DNA of 58,537 nucleotides from Lysobacteraceae bacterium NML95-0200 (GTDB taxonomy: Bacteria; Pseudomonadota; Gammaproteobacteria; Xanthomonadales; Xanthomonadaceae). Shown one piece after another: positions 1 through 7,851 of the stretch. Below the pieces are notes generated by a model, which worked only from the letters and a program-made list of their open reading frames with translations, made no database searches and had not been told where the DNA came from. Where the stretch lies: positions 1-58,537 of the forward strand of contig NWQQ01000004.1 of assembly GCA_002798255.1 (NCBI GenBank). Reading direction: 5' to 3'. The stretch's first letter is position 1. Each line of letters begins with the position of its first letter. The position numbers were made by a program, and so were the translations under genes.

Positions 1-2
1 CA

Positions 3-986
3 GCGGCGGCCAAAGCCTTTGACCAGCTCTCCGGCGAAGCCCATGGCAGCGTGCGCAGCGTACTGGCCGATGACAGCCGCCACCTGCGCAATGCCGCCCT
101 GTCCCGTGCCCGCACCGGCCTGGATGCGTTCACCGCCCAGGGCGTGGGTGCCGGCTTCTCGGTCTGGGCCGATTACCAGGGGCGCGGTGGCGCCCTGCAA
201 GGCGACTTCAACACCGCCTACACCCGCTATGATGGCCAGCAATGGCTGGTCGGCGGCGACTACCAGCTGGAGAACGGCCTGCGCGTTGGCCTCCTCGGCG
301 GCAGCGGCCGTCTGGATGGCCATATCGGCCATCGCACCAGCAAGTTCGAAGTCAGACACAACAGCCTCGGCCTGCATGTGGGCGGTCGCTGGAGCGGTCT
401 GGGCGTATTTGCCGGTTACACCCATAGCCAGCAGGACATCGACATCACCCGCACGGTGAACTTCGCAGGCTTCAGCGCAGGTCTCACTGGCGACTACAAG
501 GCCAAGACCCGTCAGGGCTTTGTGGAACTGGGCTACCTGTTTGGCGGCGAACGCTTCCAGGCCGAGCCCTACCTGCAATACGCCGATGTGCGCGTGCAGA
601 CGGACGGCTTCCAGGAAGCAGGTAACCCGCTGGCCGCCCTCAGCGCCGCCGGGCAGCGCAACCAGCTGAAGCTCACCACCGGCGGCGTGCGCGCCAGCCT
701 GAACCTGGCCGGCAGCCAGCAGGAAGAAACCTGGCTGAGCCTGCGCGCAGGCCTGGGCTACCGCCATGCCTCGGGTGATTTGTCGGCCGCCAGCCTGCAA
801 TCGTTCAACGGCAGCCCGGCCTTTACCGTGCTGGGCGCACCGGTGGCGAAGAAGGCCACCGTGGCGGATTTGGGAGTTGCCGCCCGCCTGAGCGCGCGCA
901 GCCTGCTGGAAGTGGGCTATAGCGGCCAGTACGCCGATGAAGGCAACGACCACGGCGCCCACGCCCGCTTCACCTTCAAGTTCTGA
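3..986 (+). CDS. Autotransporter beta-barrel domain, C-terminal part (5' truncated by window edge)
   Basis: The reading frame is open from the first bases of the window, so the start and the passenger domain lie upstream. The visible 327 residues begin with a segment (AFDQLSGEAHGSVRSVL) typical of the junction before an autotransporter translocator, followed by alternating amphipathic strands rich in G, Y and aromatic residues. The protein ends in ARFTFKF, the terminal-phenylalanine signature used by the BAM machinery for outer-membrane insertion. In this family (type Va secretion) the barrel sits in the outer membrane and exports the passenger. The passenger's role cannot be judged. A strong hairpin follows the stop codon, so this is the last gene of its unit. 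Confidence 0.88.
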   Translation, partial: AAAKAFDQLSGEAHGSVRSVLADDSRHLRNAALSRARTGLDAFTAQGVGAGFSVWADYQGRGGALQGDFNTAYTRYDGQQWLVGGDYQLENGLRVGLLGGSGRLDGHIGHRTSKFEVRHNSLGLHVGGRWSGLGVFAGYTHSQQDIDITRTVNFAGFSAGLTGDYKAKTRQGFVELGYLFGGERFQAEPYLQYADVRVQTDGFQEAGNPLAALSAAGQRNQLKLTTGGVRASLNLAGSQQEETWLSLRAGLGYRHASGDLSAASLQSFNGSPAFTVLGAPVAKKATVADLGVAARLSARSLLEVGYSGQYADEGNDHGAHARFTFKF

Positions 987-1050
987 GCCTGTTCACGGCA
1001 TGCGGGTTGAGGTGCTCACCCCAACCCGCACACACGCTTGAAGCACGAAG

Positions 1051-1087
1051 CCACACACCCCCGGAGGAAAATCCCGGGGGTGTGTGG
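1051..1087. terminator. Strong hairpin after the autotransporter gene
   Basis: A perfect 14-bp inverted repeat (CCACACACCCCCGG and its complement) encloses a 9-base loop at 1065-1073. No T-run follows, so it may act as a factor-dependent terminator or as a 3'-end stabiliser. It lies 65 bp after the autotransporter stop and about 90 bp before the next start. Confidence 0.65.
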
Positions 1088-1178
1088 CTGATGGGGTATT
1101 GAAGCCCGTTTGCCCCAGGGGGCTGGCAGTTGTTTCAGGCAAACGTATCATCTGCCAACTGGCAGCAACCGGTTATAA

Positions 1179-1619
1179 ATGCACATGAAATCTCCCCGCA
1201 AAAAGCGCATCAGGCTCGCTACCACCCTGACCGTACTCGGATTGCTGGCGGCTTTCATTTTGTTGGCCGTAACGGCTCTGCCGCTGGAAGAACTGGCAGC
1301 CAGTACACAGGCGGAGAGGTACACATCTGGCAGCCTGCCCAATCAGCACACGCATCAAGACCTGCCCGCTGAGGCCTGGCGAACTGTCGCGCTGATTCAG
1401 CGCGGCGGCCCGTATCCGCACCGCCAGGATGGCACGGTATTTGGCAATCGCGAGCGACTTTTGCCCGGCAAACCTCGTGGCTATTACCGTGAATACACGG
1501 TGGAAACGCCGGGGCTGCGGCATCGTGGTGCAAGGCGCATCGTCACCGGCGGCCAACCGCCCGATGTCTGGTATTACAGTGACGACCACTACCAGAGCTT
1601 CCGCAAGTTCACGCCATGA
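1179..1619 (+). CDS. Secreted barnase-like (N1/T1 family) ribonuclease
   Basis: The 146-residue protein has a basic N terminus and one hydrophobic segment (about residues 11-33), consistent with export or an N-terminal anchor. The C-terminal 90 residues carry the microbial guanyl-RNase fold signature: FGNRERLLPG, then YYREYTVETPG with the candidate general-base Glu, RGARRIV with the candidate phosphate-binding Arg, and DDHYQSF with the candidate catalytic His. Such enzymes cleave RNA after G. The next gene overlaps by four bases (ATGA) and encodes a barstar-like inhibitor, which supports the call, because a cell making this RNase needs cytoplasmic protection. Another Met codon lies at 1185 and no strong ribosome site is visible, so the exact start is uncertain. 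Confidence 0.82.
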   Translation: MHMKSPRKKRIRLATTLTVLGLLAAFILLAVTALPLEELAASTQAERYTSGSLPNQHTHQDLPAEAWRTVALIQRGGPYPHRQDGTVFGNRERLLPGKPRGYYREYTVETPGLRHRGARRIVTGGQPPDVWYYSDDHYQSFRKFTP

Positions 1620-2008
1620 GCGCTCCATCTTCCGGCCTTCTCCTTCTCTCCAGCGCGGATTTTGTGCAATTGCAACAGGCATTGCTTGATGCCGGCGCCG
1701 AGCTGCGCGAAGTCTCTCTTGCCGGCGTGCGCAACAAGGGCGCGCTGCTGGCACGCTTTGCCCGGGCACTGGATTTTCCCGAAGGCATCGGCCACAACTG
1801 GGATAGCCTGGCCGATGCGCTGCGCGATGTATTTCCGCCGCAACAAGCGCCGCAGGTATTGATCGTGCGCCACTGCCGCGCCTTGCGGGAGGCAAGCCCG
1901 GAGGACTTGCAGATACTTGTAGACATCCTGGCCGACACCCTGACGTTTTATGCCGGACAAGGCCAGCAGGTTGCAATCGTGCTGGATGCCCGCCCGCCCC
2001 GATGCTGA
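1616..2008 (+). CDS. Barstar-family ribonuclease inhibitor
   Basis: The protein has 130 residues and no signal peptide. It contains the barstar pattern: a Leu/Ala-rich N-terminal helix, then ALDFPEGIGHNWDSLADALRD, in which the NWDSLADAL helix matches the barnase-binding helix of barstar. The start codon overlaps the stop of the RNase gene (ATGA), implying translational coupling. It should sequester the RNase in the cytoplasm before export. The protein is longer than the roughly 90-residue type member but within the range of proteobacterial relatives. The pair could serve in competition or extracellular RNA use; the sequence does not decide which. Confidence 0.85.
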   Translation: MSAPSSGLLLLSSADFVQLQQALLDAGAELREVSLAGVRNKGALLARFARALDFPEGIGHNWDSLADALRDVFPPQQAPQVLIVRHCRALREASPEDLQILVDILADTLTFYAGQGQQVAIVLDARPPRC

Positions 2009-2009
2009 A

Positions 2010-2558
2010 TCAAACCTGCTGCAACCAGCGTTTTGCCATGCGCCGCAGCGAAGCATCGCCGCCCTCGTCTTCGGCCAGTGTGGCGATATCCCGCCAGGCC
2101 AGCGCCAGCGATTCTTCGCTGATGACGAAATTCTCATCCGCGCCTGCCCGCAACACATAGCGCACGTCGTAATGCCAATGCCCCGGCACGGCGCCATGCG
2201 CGGGTATCCAGTGTTTGTCGATATCGAAAATTTCAGGAGCAAGCACAAGCCCATGCAGCCCGGATTCTTCGCAGGCTTCGCGTAATGCGGCGGCGGCCAG
2301 GTCAGTATCGCCATCGGCATGTCCGCCCAATTGCAGCCAGCGTTGCAGTTTGCGGTGGTGGGTCAGCAGCACACGCCTGCCATCGGCGCTCACCAGCCAG
2401 CAAGAAGCGGTGAAATGCCCGGCCAAACGGCTGCGGCAAAACGGACTCTGCCCACCTTCGCGCAGCAGTGTCAGATATTCGCCCGCCAGCGCCGCCTGCT
2501 GTGGATATTGCCCGGCAAAGACTTGCAGGGCGTGCTCAAGCGCAGTCATCGGCTTCAA
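2010..2558 (-). CDS. NUDIX hydrolase with altered Nudix box
   Basis: The 182-residue protein contains a recognisable Nudix box, GGHADGDTDLAAAAL followed by REACEESGL. The metal-binding REXXEE core is intact, but the position normally holding the first conserved Glu of GX5E carries Thr. Members hydrolyse nucleoside diphosphates linked to another moiety; the substrate cannot be told. The gene follows uup on the same strand, with its start codon overlapping the uup stop by four bases, so the two are probably co-translated. A second possible start (MTALEHAL) lies three codons in. It converges on the barstar gene with a 1-bp gap. Confidence 0.8.
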   Translation of the reverse strand: MKPMTALEHALQVFAGQYPQQAALAGEYLTLLREGGQSPFCRSRLAGHFTASCWLVSADGRRVLLTHHRKLQRWLQLGGHADGDTDLAAAALREACEESGLHGLVLAPEIFDIDKHWIPAHGAVPGHWHYDVRYVLRAGADENFVISEESLALAWRDIATLAEDEGGDASLRRMAKRWLQQV

Positions 2559-4435
2559 CCTGCCAATGCATCAAGTTCTTCCCAGCGGGCATAGGCCGTA
2601 TCCAGCTCGGCCTGCGCCGCTTCAAGCGCGGCATTGTCGGCCTGCACGGCGGCGGCATCGCGCTGGAAGTACGCCGGCTCGTTCATGCGTGCAGTGTGCT
2701 CGGCAATCTGCGCTTCCAGCGCCTCGATGCGTGCCGGCAAGGCTTCCAGCTCGCGGGCGTCCTTGTAGCTCAGTTTCTTTTTGGTACTCGTCGGCTTTTC
2801 TGCGGGCTTTTCCGGCGCTTTGACGGCAACAGGCTTTTCAGCCGATATCGCGCCTTGCGGGCGTTGCCGCAGCCAGTCGCTATAGCCGCCGACATACTCA
2901 CCTATCCGGCCATCGCCTTCCATCACCAGCGTGGAAGTCACCACATTGTCGAGAAAATCACGGTCGTGGCTGACCAGAATCAGGGTGCCGGGATATTCCA
3001 GGAGCAGCTCTTCCAAAAGCTCCAGGGTTTCCACATCCAGATCATTGGTCGGCTCATCCATCACCAATAGATTGGAAGGCTGGGCAAACAGTTTGGCCAG
3101 CAGCAGGCGATTGCGTTCGCCGCCAGAAAGCCGGGTAATCGGTGCGCGTGCGCGCTCGGGAGTGAACAGGAAATCCTGCAAATAGCCCAGCACATGCTTG
3201 CGACGCCCGCCCACGTCAACGGTATCGCTGCCTTCGGCGACGTTTTCCATCGCATTCCAGTCCTCGCGCAGTGTGGCGCGGTACTGGTCGAAATACGCCA
3301 CCTGCAACTGCGTGCCCAGCTGTACTTCGCCGCTGTCCGGGGCAAGCTCGCCCAGGAGCAGCTTCAGCAAAGTGCTCTTGCCGCTGCCATTGGGGCCGAT
3401 CAGGCCAATGCGGTCGCCGCGCAGCAAGGTGGTGGAAAAGTCCCGCACCAAGGTCTTGTCGCCATGGGCAAAGCCCAGGTGCTTGACCTGGATGACCTTC
3501 TTGCCCGAAGCCCCGGCGCTGGCCAGCTCCATCTGCACCTTGCCCTGCACTTCACGGCGGGCGGCGCGCTCACGGCGCATTTCCTTCAACCGCCGCACCC
3601 GGCCTTCATCACGGGTACGGCGCGCCTTGATGCCCTGGCGAATCCAGATTTCTTCTTCAGCCAGCAGTTTGTCGAAACGGGCATTCTCCTGGCGCTCGGC
3701 ATGCAGCCGCTCCTCACGGCGGCGCAGATAGTTGTCCCAGTCTCCCGGCCAGCTGGTCAGCTCACCACGGTCGATTTCGACAATGCGCGTGGCCAATTGC
3801 TTCAGAAAACGCCGATCGTGGGTGATGAACAGCAAAGCCCCTGGCCATTGCTGCAAAAAGCCTTCCAGCCAGTCGATGGCCTCGATATCCAGATGGTTGG
3901 TCGGCTCATCCAGCAATAGCAAGTCCGGCGAGGACACCAATGCCCGCGCCAGCAGCACGCGGCGTTTCAAGCCGCCGGAAAGCCGGGTGAAATCGGCTTC
4001 GCCATCGAGTTCCAGCCGTTGCAGGGTGTCATTGACGCGATTTTCCAGTGACCAGCCACCCTGGGCTTCGATGGCTGCCTGCACCTTGGCCAGCGCCACT
4101 TCATCCAGCACTTCGGCATGGGTCAGATGATGATGCTCGGCAAGCAGCTGACCCAGCGCGCCCAGGCCTTGGGCCACCACATCGAACACCTTGCCCTGCG
4201 CCGCCTGCGGCACTTCCTGCTCAAGCCGCGCAATGCGCACCCCGCTTTGCAGGCGAATCTCGCCATCATCGGGCTTGATTTCGCCTGCAATCAGCTTCAG
4301 CAAGGTGGACTTGCCGGCGCCATTGCGGCCAATCAGGGCGATACGTTCGCCCGGCTCGATGGAAAAATTTACCTGCTCCAGCAACAATGGGCCGCCGATA
4401 CTGAAATCAACGGCGTTCAATGTAATCAGTGGCAT
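2555..4435 (-). CDS. uup: ABC-F ATPase, Uup type
   Basis: This 626-residue protein has two ATP-binding cassettes and no membrane segment. The first has Walker A GRNGAGKST (about residues 36-44), signature LSGGLKRR and Walker B LLLLDEPTNHLD. The second has GPNGSGKST, LSGGERNR and LLVMDEPTNDLD. A charged, helical arginine-rich linker separates them and a Lys/Glu-rich C-terminal region looks like the coiled coil found in Uup. ABC-F proteins act at the ribosome or in DNA transposition control, and Uup is linked to ribosome assembly and precise transposon excision. The start was set at MPLITL because the upstream codons are not conserved-looking. Confidence 0.92.
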   Translation of the reverse strand: MPLITLNAVDFSIGGPLLLEQVNFSIEPGERIALIGRNGAGKSTLLKLIAGEIKPDDGEIRLQSGVRIARLEQEVPQAAQGKVFDVVAQGLGALGQLLAEHHHLTHAEVLDEVALAKVQAAIEAQGGWSLENRVNDTLQRLELDGEADFTRLSGGLKRRVLLARALVSSPDLLLLDEPTNHLDIEAIDWLEGFLQQWPGALLFITHDRRFLKQLATRIVEIDRGELTSWPGDWDNYLRRREERLHAERQENARFDKLLAEEEIWIRQGIKARRTRDEGRVRRLKEMRRERAARREVQGKVQMELASAGASGKKVIQVKHLGFAHGDKTLVRDFSTTLLRGDRIGLIGPNGSGKSTLLKLLLGELAPDSGEVQLGTQLQVAYFDQYRATLREDWNAMENVAEGSDTVDVGGRRKHVLGYLQDFLFTPERARAPITRLSGGERNRLLLAKLFAQPSNLLVMDEPTNDLDVETLELLEELLLEYPGTLILVSHDRDFLDNVVTSTLVMEGDGRIGEYVGGYSDWLRQRPQGAISAEKPVAVKAPEKPAEKPTSTKKKLSYKDARELEALPARIEALEAQIAEHTARMNEPAYFQRDAAAVQADNAALEAAQAELDTAYARWEELDALAG

Positions 4436-4487
4436 GAGCGCCCCAAACAAAACAAAGCGCAATTTTCACATGCTTTTGGAGCCTGTC

Positions 4488-5375
4488 ATGAACAACCTCA
4501 TCATCTACAAGACCATGCCGGAATGGACGCCGGATACCCTGCCCAAAGGTTTTCTGCACAATCACCATACCCAGGAAGGCACCTGGGCGCAGCTGCAAAT
4601 ACTGGCAGGAAGTCTTGATTTCGCCATCACCGATAGCCAGGGCAATACCCTGGAGCACTTTACTTTCAGCCCGGAAAATCAACCGCCCTTGATTGAACCC
4701 AAGCAATGGCATCGCATCGTCTCGGCCAGTACCGACATGCGCTGCCAACTGCGCTTCATGTGCACGCCCGAGGACTACCCGGCCAAGAAATACAAGCTGA
4801 GCCGTGCACACTCCGAAGTCGTCGAAGCCCTGCCGCGCCTTGCCCTGCCCGCCAATGCCCGTGCACTGGATGTGGGCTGTGGTCGCGGCCGCAACAGCCT
4901 GTATCTGGCGCTGCACGGCCTGCACGTGGATGGCATCGACCGCAACCCCGAAGCCTTGCAGACGCTGGCCGAGATCATCGCCAGCGAAAACTTCGGCGAG
5001 CGCATCAGGCTTGCCGAGGCCGACTTCAATCAGGCCGGCCAACAAACCCTGTTGCAGGGCCAGTATGACCTCATCCTCTCCACCGTAGTGCTGATGTTCC
5101 TGCAGGCAGACGCCGCCCGCGCCCTGATCGCGCAGATGCAGGCCGCCACCGCGCCGGGCGGCTACAACCTGATCGTCAGCGCCATGGACACCGACGACTA
5201 TCCCTGCACCCAGCCTTTTCCCTTCACCCTGCGCGAAGGCGAGCTGGCGACGATGTACCAGGGCTGGGAGCTGCTCAAATACAATGAAAACCTGGGGCAC
5301 CTTCATAAAACCGATGCCGAAGGCAATCCCATCGCGCTGCGCTTTGCCACCCTGCTGGCAAGAAAGCCGCAATAA
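4488..5375 (+). CDS. tehB: Tellurite-resistance SAM methyltransferase TehB with N-terminal DUF1971 domain
   Basis: The 295-residue protein starts at MNNLIIYKTMPEWT, preceded by a GGAG ribosome site. Residues 1-90 form a small beta-rich TehB/DUF1971 module (PEWTPDTLPKGFLHNHHT). The rest is a class I methyltransferase with the SAM loop ALDVGCGRGRNSLYLA. The family methylates tellurite or selenite in a SAM-dependent way. No tehA transporter gene is adjacent. The gene is divergent from uup with about 50 bp between starts and ends at a bidirectional terminator shared with the convergent lipoprotein gene. Confidence 0.9.
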   Translation: MNNLIIYKTMPEWTPDTLPKGFLHNHHTQEGTWAQLQILAGSLDFAITDSQGNTLEHFTFSPENQPPLIEPKQWHRIVSASTDMRCQLRFMCTPEDYPAKKYKLSRAHSEVVEALPRLALPANARALDVGCGRGRNSLYLALHGLHVDGIDRNPEALQTLAEIIASENFGERIRLAEADFNQAGQQTLLQGQYDLILSTVVLMFLQADAARALIAQMQAATAPGGYNLIVSAMDTDDYPCTQPFPFTLREGELATMYQGWELLKYNENLGHLHKTDAEGNPIALRFATLLARKPQ

Positions 5376-5392
5376 ATTCTGAACTGCATGAA

Positions 5393-5416
5393 AAAACCGC
5401 CCCTTGGGGCGGTTTT
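5393..5416. terminator. Bidirectional rho-independent terminator between tehB and a lipoprotein gene
   Basis: An 11-bp inverted repeat with a CTTG tip has an A-run on the left arm and a T-run on the right (AAAACCGCCCC and its complement). It lies between two convergent genes and would stop transcription from both sides. Confidence 0.85.
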
Positions 5417-5435
5417 GAAAAAATGGATATTGAAA

Positions 5436-6263
5436 TCAACTTCCGGTGAACATCGCTCGATACTTCGCCGCCAAATGCGGGCGCAGTACGGAGGCTGGCA
5501 CATCCACACTCTGGGTACCATCGGAATATGGGCCGACCTGGTAGGGCGGAAATACAAAGCGCAGGCCAAACCATTTGCCATCGGCCGAGGGAATCGGTTC
5601 AAACTGGGCGAAGTTGGCCGCATCAGGCATGGTGCCTTCTTCAATCATATTGCTGGCACTGCGAATGATTTCAGTGCGCTCGGGCAAAGGCACTTCATCT
5701 TCATCAAGACGCGCCTCTACCTGGGCACCCAATTGTTTGCGCACATAGTCCGATATGGCCTGCCAGCCGGAGCGTTCGGACACCAAGTCCTGCGGGCTGA
5801 GCATCCTGTCTTCCTGTGGCAGATAGGTAAAACGCGCAATCAGCGGGATGCCATGTGCACCACCGGTATACAGGCTGCCATCGACGGCCACCACTACCGC
5901 AGCGGGGGTATTCATCAGCTCAATGAAATTGAGGCTCAGGTCATAAGTATTGCCGCCACCGACAGAATCACCGGCGAGCTTGACCGCATCATCCAGATCC
6001 TGCTGTGCGCTTTTGGCGTAATCAAACAGGGCCTGGGCAAGCTGGGGGTGCTGGCTGGCAACCGCAGGATAGGTGATGCCGATAAGATACTTGGAATTAC
6101 GCTCGGTCACATCTTTAAGTGGCAGCTCCAATGCCTGCACAGGCTCTTGTTTATCGGCAGGTGTAACGGCAGCGGTTGTTTCCTTATCTGTTGACGGCGC
6201 TTCCACTCGACAGCCGACAAGCACAACCAGCAACACTAACAAGGGCACAATTCGCAAAGACAT
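5436..6263 (-). CDS. Lipoprotein with DUF3298 (RsiV-type) domain
   Basis: The 275-residue product has a lipoprotein signal with lipobox LVGC (Cys18 of the chosen start MSLRIVPLLV). After a low-complexity Thr/Pro linker, the globular part contains the DUF4163/DUF3298 hallmarks: YDLSLNFIELMN, SLYTGGAHG, and the closing FPPYQVGPYSDGTQSVDVP. In Bacillus RsiV this domain binds lysozyme; in proteobacteria its role is unknown, so periplasmic or outer-membrane ligand binding is only an inference. An alternative start four codons upstream (MYIPMSLR) is possible. Confidence 0.8.
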   Translation of the reverse strand: MSLRIVPLLVLLVVLVGCRVEAPSTDKETTAAVTPADKQEPVQALELPLKDVTERNSKYLIGITYPAVASQHPQLAQALFDYAKSAQQDLDDAVKLAGDSVGGGNTYDLSLNFIELMNTPAAVVVAVDGSLYTGGAHGIPLIARFTYLPQEDRMLSPQDLVSERSGWQAISDYVRKQLGAQVEARLDEDEVPLPERTEIIRSASNMIEEGTMPDAANFAQFEPIPSADGKWFGLRFVFPPYQVGPYSDGTQSVDVPASVLRPHLAAKYRAMFTGS

Positions 6264-6367
6264 GGGGATATACAAATTGGAAATGACTGGGCTCAGAATG
6301 ACACAAGGCGTGTGATGCCAATATCATGGTCACATGATAGAGGCTGTTTTGCCGTCTTTGGCAACAA

Positions 6368-6391
6368 AAAACCCGACCGGAGCCGGGTTTT
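6368..6391 (-). terminator. Rho-independent terminator of the cold-shock gene
   Basis: The arms AAAACCCG and CGGGTTTT pair around an 8-base GC-rich centre. On the minus strand the stem is followed by a run of T. It lies 24 bp after the csp stop codon. Confidence 0.85.
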
Positions 6392-6414
6392 CTTTGCCAG
6401 GCATGAACAGGCGA

Positions 6415-6624
6415 TTACAGCGCCTGCACTTCGTCGGCTTGCAGGCCTTTCTGGCCCTGCACTACCTTGAAGGAAACCTGCTGGCCTTCCTGCAACGACT
6501 TGAAGCCGGTGCCCTGGATGGAGCGGAAGTGGACAAACAAATCAGCGCCGCTTTCGGGGGTGATGAAGCCGTAGCCCTTGGCATCGTTGAACCATTTGAC
6601 GGTACCGGTCTGACGATCGGACAT
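6415..6624 (-). CDS. CspA-family cold-shock protein
   Basis: The 69-residue protein starts at [24 protein letters not shown], with both nucleic-acid-binding motifs: KGYGFI (RNP1-like) and DLFVHF (RNP2-like). It is a single OB-fold domain that melts RNA secondary structure and acts as an RNA chaperone. An AAGGAGT ribosome site lies six bases before the ATG. Roughly 200 bp of gene-free DNA upstream is compatible with the long 5' leader common to cold-shock mRNAs. Paralogues are usual, so the exact csp name cannot be assigned. Confidence 0.95.
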   Translation of the reverse strand: MSDRQTGTVKWFNDAKGYGFITPESGADLFVHFRSIQGTGFKSLQEGQQVSFKVVQGQKGLQADEVQAL

Positions 6625-6827
6625 GTTGTTACTCCTTGGAAACAGTTGGATGAAAACACGGCACAAGGCCGGACTGTCAGACAAGGGGCAACACGCAAGC
6701 GATGAAGCTGACCGCACGATCAAACACATCGGATCACTATGTTTCCGTGATCCCGCTGAAACAGTATGCGCACCATACACCAAAGCCGCGCAATAAGGGG
6801 AGATTTTTCACTTTGCTGGCAGAACTA

Positions 6828-7106
6828 TCATGCAGAGGCACGCAAATCTTCGTATTCAGCATGACGCTTCATCCAGCTGTCCACATAGGAGCATTGCGGA
6901 TTGACCTGCAAGCCTTCGGCCCGCGCCCATTGCAGCGCCGCCCCGGTAAGCCCCCCGGCAAGACCGCGACCGCCAATTGCTGCGGGCACATGGGTGCTGA
7001 AAATCACCATCACATCACCCTCCCTGCGGTAATGAAGGCTTGCACGATACCCGTCTTCTTGCAGGTAAAACTGCCCGCTTGCAGCGTCGTGTTCAATTTC
7101 ACGCAT
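6828..7106 (-). CDS. Small GNAT-type N-acetyltransferase (YjdJ/NATD1-like)
   Basis: The 92-residue protein is the length of the minimal GNAT subfamily. It shows a beta-rich N terminus (GQFYLQEDGYRASLHYRREGDVMVIFSTHVP), an acetyl-CoA-binding loop of the type GGRGLAGGLTGAALQWARAEG, and a closing CSYVDSWMKRHAEYEDL. These short GNATs have unknown acceptors. The gene starts 1 bp after the stop of the upstream rhomboid gene on the same strand and is likely co-transcribed with it. Confidence 0.85.
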   Translation of the reverse strand: MREIEHDAASGQFYLQEDGYRASLHYRREGDVMVIFSTHVPAAIGGRGLAGGLTGAALQWARAEGLQVNPQCSYVDSWMKRHAEYEDLRASA

Positions 7107-7107
7107 A

Positions 7108-7719
7108 TCAGAACCTCATTTGCCGAAGAAAATGTCCTGCCAGCCCCGGCTGGGTCAGCAGCATGAACAAGACGCCATAGGCCGCGCCGGCCAGATGGGT
7201 GCCATGGGCGATATTGTCGCGGCCACGGCGCTCCATCCAGATGGAATAGGCCACATACAGCACGGCGAACACGATGGCCGGAATCGGCACCGGGATGGGG
7301 AAAATCACCAGCTTCGACCAAGGCGAGAACAGGATGAAGGCAAACAGCACTGCCGAGGTGCCACCGGAAGCGCCCAGGCTGCGATAGTTCGGGTTTTGCC
7401 GGTGCCCAAGCCAGGCCGGCAGGGCGGCCATGCCAATGGCCGAGAGATAGAAAAACGCAAACCCCGCCGCTGCGGAGAGTCCCTCGCCGAACACCTGCTC
7501 AATCTGGCGACCAAAAAAGAACAGCGTCACCATATTGAAGATAAGGTGCATCCAGTCGGCATGGATGAAGCCGTGGGTGAGCAGGCGCTCATATTGCTTG
7601 CGGCGCGCCATCAGCGCCGGCCACAACATCAATCGCTCCAACAGCCGCTCGTTATCGAAAGCCCGCCATGAAACCAGCACGGTAATGGCGATGATGATGA
7701 GGGTCATGCTGGGATTCAT
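7108..7719 (-). CDS. Rhomboid-family intramembrane serine protease
   Basis: The 203-residue protein has about six hydrophobic segments. It contains the GASGGTSA motif with the catalytic Ser, HADWMHLIFNM in the loop-1/TM2 region, and a His in HGTHLAGAAYG as the partner of the Ser-His dyad. Rhomboids cleave transmembrane substrates within the inner membrane. The start MNPSMTLIII was chosen because a GGAGA ribosome site lies upstream of it. The downstream acetyltransferase gene follows with a 1-bp gap. Confidence 0.92.
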   Translation of the reverse strand: MNPSMTLIIIAITVLVSWRAFDNERLLERLMLWPALMARRKQYERLLTHGFIHADWMHLIFNMVTLFFFGRQIEQVFGEGLSAAAGFAFFYLSAIGMAALPAWLGHRQNPNYRSLGASGGTSAVLFAFILFSPWSKLVIFPIPVPIPAIVFAVLYVAYSIWMERRGRDNIAHGTHLAGAAYGVLFMLLTQPGLAGHFLRQMRF

Positions 7720-7851
7720 GGCCTGTCTCCACAAGGCATCAAGCCAGACCTGCTAGCGGGTTTGCTCATGCGTACTGCCCAAATTTGCAAAGACTGCAAG
7801 ACTATCACCGCCCGCTTGAGCCGCCTAATATCAGCGGGTTTCCCAACCAAG

